From: Gracilimonas sp031581265 | GTDB lineage: Bacteria > Bacteroidota > Rhodothermia > Balneolales > Balneolaceae | Assembly (NCBI RefSeq): GCF_031581265.1 | Contig: NZ_JAVLBQ010000047.1 | Coordinates: 1-19,417, forward strand | Length of the DNA: 19,417 nucleotides | Direction: 5' to 3' | Shown here: positions 14,413 through 19,417 of the stretch, piece after piece | How positions within the stretch are numbered: position 1 is the first letter of the stretch | How the letters are laid out: each line of letters begins with the position of its first letter | Translations under genes and position numbers: made by a program | The notes under the pieces: model-generated | The model's input: the letters and a program-made list of their open reading frames with translations, nothing else | Database searches by the model: none | What the model was told of the DNA's origin: nothing

Positions 14413-16860
14413 TTAGAAATCCCATTTAATTTGAAACAGGAAATTGGTTCCGGCCTGGGGGTAGTAATAATTATAATGAACAGGATCGCCCGCCTGTATC
14501 CACCCAAAGGTATATCCGTTGGTTTCGTATTCGTGATCAAAAAGATTGTTGACTTGTAAAGTTGCGGTAACTCCTTCCAGTAAAGAAATTCGGTCGAGGG
14601 AATAACTGATACGTAAGTCATTTACAAAATAAGTGTCAATAGAACGGCTTTTGGTTTCGGTGTTATCGAGGTACTGACGGGATACATATTTTGATATCAG
14701 TTCTGCATTCAGTCCCCCTTCCTGATAACCAATCACACCATTTGTAATTATGGATGGAGAGAAAGCTATATCAGTGCTTTCATAGACCGTTTCTTGTTGT
14801 CCTTGGTAATTGAAATTGGCATCATACACATCAGTGAACTGGGTGTATTCCACAATTTTGTTTCGGCTGAAGGTAGCATTAGCAGAAAAGCTCAACTGAT
14901 TGGAAATGCTTAATCCGCCCTGAAGCTCCAGGCCAATACGATAACTTTTAGGAACATTTTCCCGCACTATTTCCCCAACGTCATTAATCGCTCCGGTTGG
15001 CACCAATTGATCGCGATAAAACATTCCGTAAGCGTTGACTCCTAAAAAGTAATGAGTGAAATCGCCACGATATCCTGCTTCAACATTGTATAGTTTTTCA
15101 GGGTCGGGTCGGCTTTGAGGGGAGGAGTCTACATATTCATCCCGGGTAGGTTCCTTACTGCCTACAGCAAAAGAAGCATAGGCACGCTGCCGGTCATCCA
15201 AAGTATAGACAAAGCCAAATTTAGGATTAAAGAAAAGCAGGTCATCACTTTGCTGAAGGGCAACAAGGCTATCGCGAACGCTACTTCCGGCACTTCGGAC
15301 ATACCCATTTCCAAGGAAATCATATTCAACTCCACGCATCTGAACATCGACATATGAGTTCAGGTTTTCAGTTAGTTTATATTGAAATTTAGCATAGGCG
15401 TTGTAGTCCTTTTTGATACCGTCATTATCGTAATACCGATCTTCTGTTTCGCTGTTACCGGCGTATCGGGCCCAAATGACTTCCCCGAAGTGAGCTCCGT
15501 CGTAGTAGCTGTATGCTCCGCCTAAAGTGAGGTTCCATTTTTCGGAAGGGGTGTATTTTCCGGAAAAAATGGTTCCGTAAAAGTCATTATCGAGCCAGCG
15601 ACGGCGAACTAAGTCTGATTGCTCGGGGGTGGAATCCAGAATTGGTTCAATCCCATAATCCTCCAGGTCTTCATCTGCTTTATACTCCTCATAGTATCCA
15701 AAACCTTTGGTGTAGAAAGTAGAAATGTTGGTGGTCCAGTTATTATCGAACTGATAGGAATAGTGAAGCTGATAATAATTTTGCTGGTAGTTATCTACTT
15801 GGTTATCGTATGGTTCTCCGTCCTTTTCAGTTCCGGCCTCATTATAGGTTCGGTTATTTTCCAGCATACTTTCTTCTATACCATACCAAGCCTGATAAGT
15901 GCGTTCCTTCCCGGAAAAAACATCGGCTCTAAGCAAGCTTTTTTCGCCGTGCCGAGAGGCAGAAAGAAAATAAGAATCCAAGTCAGATGAGGCTCGATCA
16001 ATAAAGCCATCAGAATCAAGTTTAGAGAGACGTCCTTCAAACTGCCAGCCGTTTTCCATCAATCCCGATCCAAGTTTTACGTTGTATTTTTGGGTATTAA
16101 AAGAGCCAAAGCCGGTGTTTATTTCTCCAAAAGGCTCTACTCTCGAAGAACTGGTTTGTAAGTTGATGGTGGCACCAAAAGCACCTGCACCATTTGTAGA
16201 GGTACCAACTCCTCGTTGGATCTGGATATTTTCAGTTGATGAAGACAGATCCGGTAAATTCACCCAAAAGACACCGTGAGATTCAGCATCATTTACAGGA
16301 ATTCCGTTAATGGTAACGTTGATTCGGGCAGGGTCAACTCCCCGAATGCGAATTCCGGTATAGCCTATACCGGCCCCTGCATCAGATGTAGTGGTAACTG
16401 AAGGAGCGCCTTGCAGCAAGTATGGAATATCTTGCCCCAGGTTCCTTTTTTCTATTTCAGCTCGTTCAATATTTGTGTAAGTGATGGGTGAGGTTTCATC
16501 GGCTCTTGTAGTACGAACAAAAATATCATCACCGATATAGGTATCGGGAAATAGATAAACAGTAAGGTTTTGTTTGTTGTCTGATACATCCACTTCCTTG
16601 TCATTATATCCAATATAGGTTACAAGTAAAGCTTGCTCTCCGTTTTCGGAAAGCCGGATCTCAAAAGAACCATTATCTTGGGATACGACTCCTCGTGTGG
16701 TGCCTTGCTGTTTTATAGCTGCCCCACGGAGGGGTTCTTTTGTTTGGGCATCAAGTATAGTTCCGGTTACAACTTGTGCGTGTAGTGGATTGCTAATAAA
16801 TAGCAGTGTTAGAATAGCGAAAGCCGGTATCAGCGACTTTTTAAGTAAAGAATTAAACAT
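14413..16860 (-). CDS. TPP-riboswitch-controlled TonB-dependent receptor (probable thiamin transporter)
   Basis: An outer-membrane receptor of 815 residues from the preferred start. The signal peptide is residues 1-29 (ending LHAQ). A carboxypeptidase-regulatory-like domain occupies about 31-104, the plug about 120-238 ('GIRIRGVDPARINVTING', 'RGVGTSTNGAGAFGATINL'), and the barrel the rest, ending KWDF with the aromatic Bam signal. An upstream in-frame ATG at 16872 is part of the ribosome binding site AATGGAGGA, so I place the start at the ATG at 16858-16860, five bases beyond GGAGG. A TPP riboswitch lies directly upstream; published riboswitch surveys of Bacteroidetes describe thiamin-regulated outer-membrane receptors (often called omr1). 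No thiamin synthesis gene is in the window. Uptake of thiamin or its phosphates is the best call, by regulation and not by binding-site evidence. Confidence 0.9.
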   Translation of the reverse strand: MFNSLLKKSLIPAFAILTLLFISNPLHAQVVTGTILDAQTKEPLRGAAIKQQGTTRGVVSQDNGSFEIRLSENGEQALLVTYIGYNDKEVDVSDNKQNLTVYLFPDTYIGDDIFVRTTRADETSPITYTNIERAEIEKRNLGQDIPYLLQGAPSVTTTSDAGAGIGYTGIRIRGVDPARINVTINGIPVNDAESHGVFWVNLPDLSSSTENIQIQRGVGTSTNGAGAFGATINLQTSSSRVEPFGEINTGFGSFNTQKYNVKLGSGLMENGWQFEGRLSKLDSDGFIDRASSDLDSYFLSASRHGEKSLLRADVFSGKERTYQAWYGIEESMLENNRTYNEAGTEKDGEPYDNQVDNYQQNYYQLHYSYQFDNNWTTNISTFYTKGFGYYEEYKADEDLEDYGIEPILDSTPEQSDLVRRRWLDNDFYGTIFSGKYTPSEKWNLTLGGAYSYYDGAHFGEVIWARYAGNSETEDRYYDNDGIKKDYNAYAKFQYKLTENLNSYVDVQMRGVEYDFLGNGYVRSAGSSVRDSLVALQQSDDLLFFNPKFGFVYTLDDRQRAYASFAVGSKEPTRDEYVDSSPQSRPDPEKLYNVEAGYRGDFTHYFLGVNAYGMFYRDQLVPTGAINDVGEIVRENVPKSYRIGLELQGGLSISNQLSFSANATFSRNKIVEYTQFTDVYDANFNYQGQQETVYESTDIAFSPSIITNGVIGYQEGGLNAELISKYVSRQYLDNTETKSRSIDTYFVNDLRISYSLDRISLLEGVTATLQVNNLFDHEYETNGYTFGWIQAGDPVHYNYYYPQAGTNFLFQIKWDF

Positions 16861-16864
16861 GAAT

Positions 16865-16895
16865 TCCTCCATTTATACTTCTGGTTAATGGAGGA
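16865..16895 (-). promoter_or_regulatory. Ribosome-binding-site sequestering hairpin (riboswitch expression platform)
   Basis: In the leader RNA TCCTCCATT (16895-16887) is perfectly complementary over nine bases to AATGGAGGA (16873-16865), with a 13-base loop. The second arm contains the whole GGAGG ribosome binding site of the receptor gene. When this hairpin forms, translation should be blocked. No T tract follows, so control appears to be translational. Confidence 0.75.
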
Positions 16896-16923
16896 GGTTA
16901 ACTTGCGTAACTGTGCGGTAAAC

Positions 16924-17000
16924 AGGTTTCCCTACGCCGGTATTATCCGGTTCAGGTATTAGGGTGTAATCTCAGCCCGCGGTGCAAGCACCCCCAACCT
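16924..17000 (-). ncRNA. TPP (THI-box) riboswitch aptamer
   Basis: The minus strand carries all conserved blocks in order: GGGGGTGC, GGGCTGAGA, ACACCC, ACCTGAA, CCGGATAATACCGG and GCGTAGGGA. P1 is AGGTT (17000-16996) with AACCT (16928-16924). P2 forms between GGGGGT and ACACCC, P4 between CCTG and the CGTAGG side, and P5 as CCGG-ATAATA-CCGG. The helix P3 region is short. The aptamer binds thiamin pyrophosphate and should turn down the receptor gene, whose start lies 64 bases downstream of P1. Confidence 0.96.
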
Positions 17001-17087
17001 AGTTGAATTTCAAAGATAAGGGAAAGAGGAGTGAATATCGAATGTAGAATGAGAAGTTGACGCATATTTTAAATTTATAACAACGGC

Positions 17088-17152
17088 AGACCTGTCAGGT
17101 TTTAAAATGTCCACATATACAATTAGGCTCAGATACAAAACCTGACAGGTCT
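17088..17152. repeat. 16-bp perfect inverted repeat, arms themselves palindromic
   Basis: AGACCTGTCAGGTTTT (17088-17103) and its exact reverse complement (17137-17152) flank 33 bases. Each arm contains the 11-base palindrome ACCTGTCAGGT or ACCTGACAGGT. The element lies in the 310-base gap between the leader of the receptor gene and the divergent glycosyltransferase (16923-17232). This gap otherwise contains only the riboswitch, AT-rich sequence and no ORF. It resembles a dispersed REP/MITE-like unit more than a terminator. Confidence 0.75.
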
Positions 17153-17232
17153 TGAAGAAATGACCAATAACTCAACATAATTTTTTTGTGTATTTTGATC
17201 GAGTCAATCAGCGCCATAAATGTTAAAACCCA

Positions 17233-17922
17233 ATGATCAGCATTATAATCCCGGTCTTTAATGAAGAAGATCAGATCAGAGATTTAGTGACTTATTTAAA
17301 AAAGTATAGTACGCATGAACAGACCGAGATTATTGTGGTGGATGGAGGCAGTACAGATAAAACAGTAGAAAAGTCTAAGGCTGCCGGGGCAAGGGTAGTA
17401 CAATCACCAAATAAAGGAAGGGCTCATCAAATGAATTATGGAGTCGGGCAGGCAACTGGAAAATGGCTTTATTTTTTACACGCCGATACCTATCCCCCAA
17501 AAACATTTATAAAAGATATCCGGGAAGAAATAGAAAGGGGAATACAAGCCGGATGCTTCAGGCTCAGTTTTGATTATGATCACCCGGTTCTCAACTTTTA
17601 TTCTTGGTTCACCAGGTTTGATATTGACCTATTTAGGTTTGGCGATCAAAGCCTGTTTGTGCAAAAAAATCTATTCAATAAAATAAACGGATTTGATGCA
17701 GATCTGCTGGTGATGGAAGACCAGAAAATAGTAAAGGAACTCAAGAAGCACGCACAATTTTCCATTATTGAAAAGTCGGTTATTACCTCCGCTAGGAAAT
17801 ACAGGCGATTTGGTGTTTTCAGATTACAGCTGATTTTCTGTATTGTTATAGTCCTCTTTTATTTAAAGATCAGCCAAGAGGTAATCGTTAATTTTTATGA
17901 AAATTTTTTGAGAGACGTTTAA
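17233..17922 (+). CDS. TIGR04283-type family 2 glycosyltransferase
   Basis: The 229-residue GT-A enzyme matches the family called 'rSAM/selenodomain-associated transferase 2'. It starts 'MISIIIPVFNEEDQI', then has 'VVDGGSTDKT' (35-44), 'GRAHQMNYG' (62-70) and 'FLHADT' (81-86, the metal-binding acid). Further on are 'FGDQSLFV' (136-143), 'VMED' (160-163, likely catalytic base) and 'TSARKY' (185-190). A single hydrophobic helix at about 197-212 suggests attachment to the inner membrane. The sugar and acceptor are unknown. Its companion family (TIGR04282) occurs at 6086 in this window, but the two are not adjacent and no radical-SAM gene is present. Confidence 0.9.
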   Translation: MISIIIPVFNEEDQIRDLVTYLKKYSTHEQTEIIVVDGGSTDKTVEKSKAAGARVVQSPNKGRAHQMNYGVGQATGKWLYFLHADTYPPKTFIKDIREEIERGIQAGCFRLSFDYDHPVLNFYSWFTRFDIDLFRFGDQSLFVQKNLFNKINGFDADLLVMEDQKIVKELKKHAQFSIIEKSVITSARKYRRFGVFRLQLIFCIVIVLFYLKISQEVIVNFYENFLRDV

Positions 17923-17928
17923 GATTAC

Positions 17929-17981
17929 GATAGTATTAAGTGAATGGATAACCCCTGCTTATTTCTTAGAAAAATGCTATC
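17929..17981. repeat. Long-loop inverted repeat after the glycosyltransferase gene
   Basis: GATAGTATT (17929-17937) can pair with AATGCTATC (17973-17981) over nine positions with one G-U, across a 35-base loop. It lies in the 92-base gap before the secreted-protein gene. There is no T tract, so it is at best a weak terminator or an operator. Confidence 0.25.
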
Positions 17982-18014
17982 ATTCCGCTCTTAAAAAAAT
18001 CGTTAGCAATTTAT

Positions 18015-19417
18015 ATGAAAAGTATCCCAACCGGACTAGCAACTGTATTTTTACTTTTATTTTTTACACTTGCCCAAACCTCCTATGCGCAACAATTATT
18101 TGAACGGCAGACGGTCACCGTAAGTAATCTTGGAGTAAGTTTTACTAATGTAGGTACCATAGGAAATCCCAATATCAATAATGTACCAACCGGACCACCG
18201 AGTTTAGAATACCCAAAAAATTCAGGTACTGAGCACCTTTTTGAAGCCGGTATTTGGTTGGGGGCTATTGTAGATGGACAAACAAGGGTTTCAAGTTCAG
18301 CAGTTACCAATTCGGCCGGATATACAACAGGGACGGCCGGATTTGAATTTACCAACGATGGCTTACCTTTCGATATTCGCTCCTCTTTAGAAGAATCCGC
18401 AAACTTTTCCCCGGTAGCGGTTAGTCACGAAGACCTGATTGCTGAATTTACGGATCGGAATACGTCTGTAGGCAATGTGCCCATTGCCGGACATGATAAT
18501 CCGCTGCAAGCCGATGTAAGAATGGAAAGTTATAACTGGAACTTTGGGTTTGCCCAAGCTCTTACCATCATAAAATATGAGGTAACCAATAACAGCAGTA
18601 CAAGCTGGGAAGATTTCTATTTCAGTATGTATTCTGATATGGTCGTCAGAAATGTAAATACTACGCTTGAAAGCGGCAGTCAGTTTTACAACAAAGGAGG
18701 AACAGGGTGGTTAGATGATTTGTATGCTCTATATGTTTTTGATCGAGGCTCAGCTGATGAAAAGCAAAATACTTATACCTCAAGTATAATTTTAGGGTCA
18801 GAATACAGAGATGTTGAATTCCATCCCCGAAGAGCTGAGGAAGTGCAGCAAGCAGGATTGACACCTCCCACAATAAGTCCTGACTATTGGTTATTCTCCG
18901 CCGGTGCCGGTGATTTTTCCCGACCTAACGATGATCTTGAGCGATATAACAGGATGTCAACAGAATGGCCATTGGAGCAATATCAAGAAAGGTTACGAGA
19001 GGATGGAGCCAATGCCGCAGGTAACTTTATTCAGCTAAACACTATTGGACCATATCCTGAGATAGCCTCCGGTGAAACCGTTACCTTTTATGTGGCTTTT
19101 GTTACAGCACTGATGCCCGATCAATTTCAAAGTATTTTACCTTCTAATGTACCCTTTGGGGAGGCTGATCAGTTGGATAATCCACAATCCAGAGAAAACC
19201 TTGTTGAAAATATTGGGTGGGCCTACCGACTTTTTGATGGACAAGAAAATGAAGATGGATCCAGAGATCGCTTTTTAGTGCCTGAGCCCCCGGCAGCACC
19301 GAATATGAGAGTGGACCTTGAAGAAGGTAAAGCAGTAGTTTATTGGGATGACCGGGCAGAGTCATCCGTAGACCCGGTGACTGAAGAAGAAGATTTTGCC
19401 GGTTACAAATTATATAG
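18015..19417 (+). CDS. Large secreted protein, N-terminal part (runs off the window)
   Basis: An ATG at 18015 opens a frame that stays open to the right edge: 467 codons plus two bases. It begins with a signal peptide (MKSIPTGLATVFLLLFFTLA, then QTSYAQ with a likely cut near 25). The mature part is rich in Asn, Thr, Gly and aromatic residues with beta-strand character, for example 'SGTEHLFEAGIWLGAIVDG', 'KYEVTNNSSTSWEDFYFSMY' and 'GETVTFYVAFVTAL'. At about residues 422-467, 'PEPPAAPNMRV' leads into 'AVVYWDD' and 'FAGYKLY', which looks like the start of a fibronectin type III-like domain. Proteins of this form in these bacteria often end in a secretion-system sorting domain, but that end is outside the window. 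I do not recognise a named family or an enzyme motif. Confidence 0.8.
   Translation, partial: MKSIPTGLATVFLLLFFTLAQTSYAQQLFERQTVTVSNLGVSFTNVGTIGNPNINNVPTGPPSLEYPKNSGTEHLFEAGIWLGAIVDGQTRVSSSAVTNSAGYTTGTAGFEFTNDGLPFDIRSSLEESANFSPVAVSHEDLIAEFTDRNTSVGNVPIAGHDNPLQADVRMESYNWNFGFAQALTIIKYEVTNNSSTSWEDFYFSMYSDMVVRNVNTTLESGSQFYNKGGTGWLDDLYALYVFDRGSADEKQNTYTSSIILGSEYRDVEFHPRRAEEVQQAGLTPPTISPDYWLFSAGAGDFSRPNDDLERYNRMSTEWPLEQYQERLREDGANAAGNFIQLNTIGPYPEIASGETVTFYVAFVTALMPDQFQSILPSNVPFGEADQLDNPQSRENLVENIGWAYRLFDGQENEDGSRDRFLVPEPPAAPNMRVDLEEGKAVVYWDDRAESSVDPVTEEEDFAGYKLY

Noticed and set aside
15619..15990. 123-residue hydrophobic plus-strand ORF
   Set aside because: It is antisense to the barrel of the riboswitch-controlled TonB receptor; the Ile/Val-rich look comes from reversed Asn/Asp/Tyr codons.
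17185..17200. TATTTTG near the glycosyltransferase start as a Bacteroidota -7 element
   Set aside because: It is one base short of TAnnTTTG and no TTG lies at the expected spacing upstream.

Overview
The window looks like chromosomal DNA from a Gram-negative member of the Bacteroidota/Balneolota lineage; a Balneola- or Gracilimonas-like marine bacterium is my best inference. The grounds are two TonB-dependent receptors with N-terminal carboxypeptidase-regulatory-like domains, DUF4249 lipoproteins next to one of them, a multi-repeat DUF349 protein, AT-leaning DNA, weak or absent Shine-Dalgarno sites at many genes, and several TTG/GTG starts. Genus-level identity cannot be settled from this sequence alone.

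Left part (1-4376, all + strand): the 3' end of a probable propeller-type gene, then a stress-flavoured set. This comprises a Dps ferroxidase, a CsbD-like small protein, an MscS-type mechanosensitive channel and a 722-residue DUF349 protein with a long acidic N-terminus. Clear intrinsic terminators follow the partial gene, csbD and mscS, so these are mostly separate transcription units; dps and csbD may be co-transcribed.

Middle part (4529-8055): a metallo-beta-lactamase-fold hydrolase converges on a small outer-membrane barrel gene. Next come a TIGR04282-type transferase and a lipoprotein M28 zinc peptidase with a C-terminal PDZ domain. Both convergent junctions carry inverted repeats that overlap the stop codons.

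Right-middle part (8054-16860, all - strand): an apparent operon of a TonB-dependent receptor followed by two tandem DUF4249 lipoproteins, a secreted S15-type (Xaa-Pro dipeptidyl-peptidase-like) hydrolase, and a second TonB-dependent receptor. A complete TPP (THI-box) riboswitch aptamer precedes the second receptor. A 9-bp hairpin between the aptamer and the start codon buries the ribosome binding site, so this receptor is very probably a thiamin (or thiamin phosphate) transporter shut off at the level of translation. A strong terminator closes that unit.

Right end (17088-19417, + strand): a 16-bp perfect inverted repeat, a TIGR04283-type family 2 glycosyltransferase, and the first 467 codons of a large secreted protein that runs off the edge. 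The most interesting element is the riboswitch, sequestering hairpin and TonB receptor module; next are the receptor/DUF4249/DUF4249 unit and the structured gene junctions. I saw no tRNA, rRNA, CRISPR array, insertion sequence or prophage gene.
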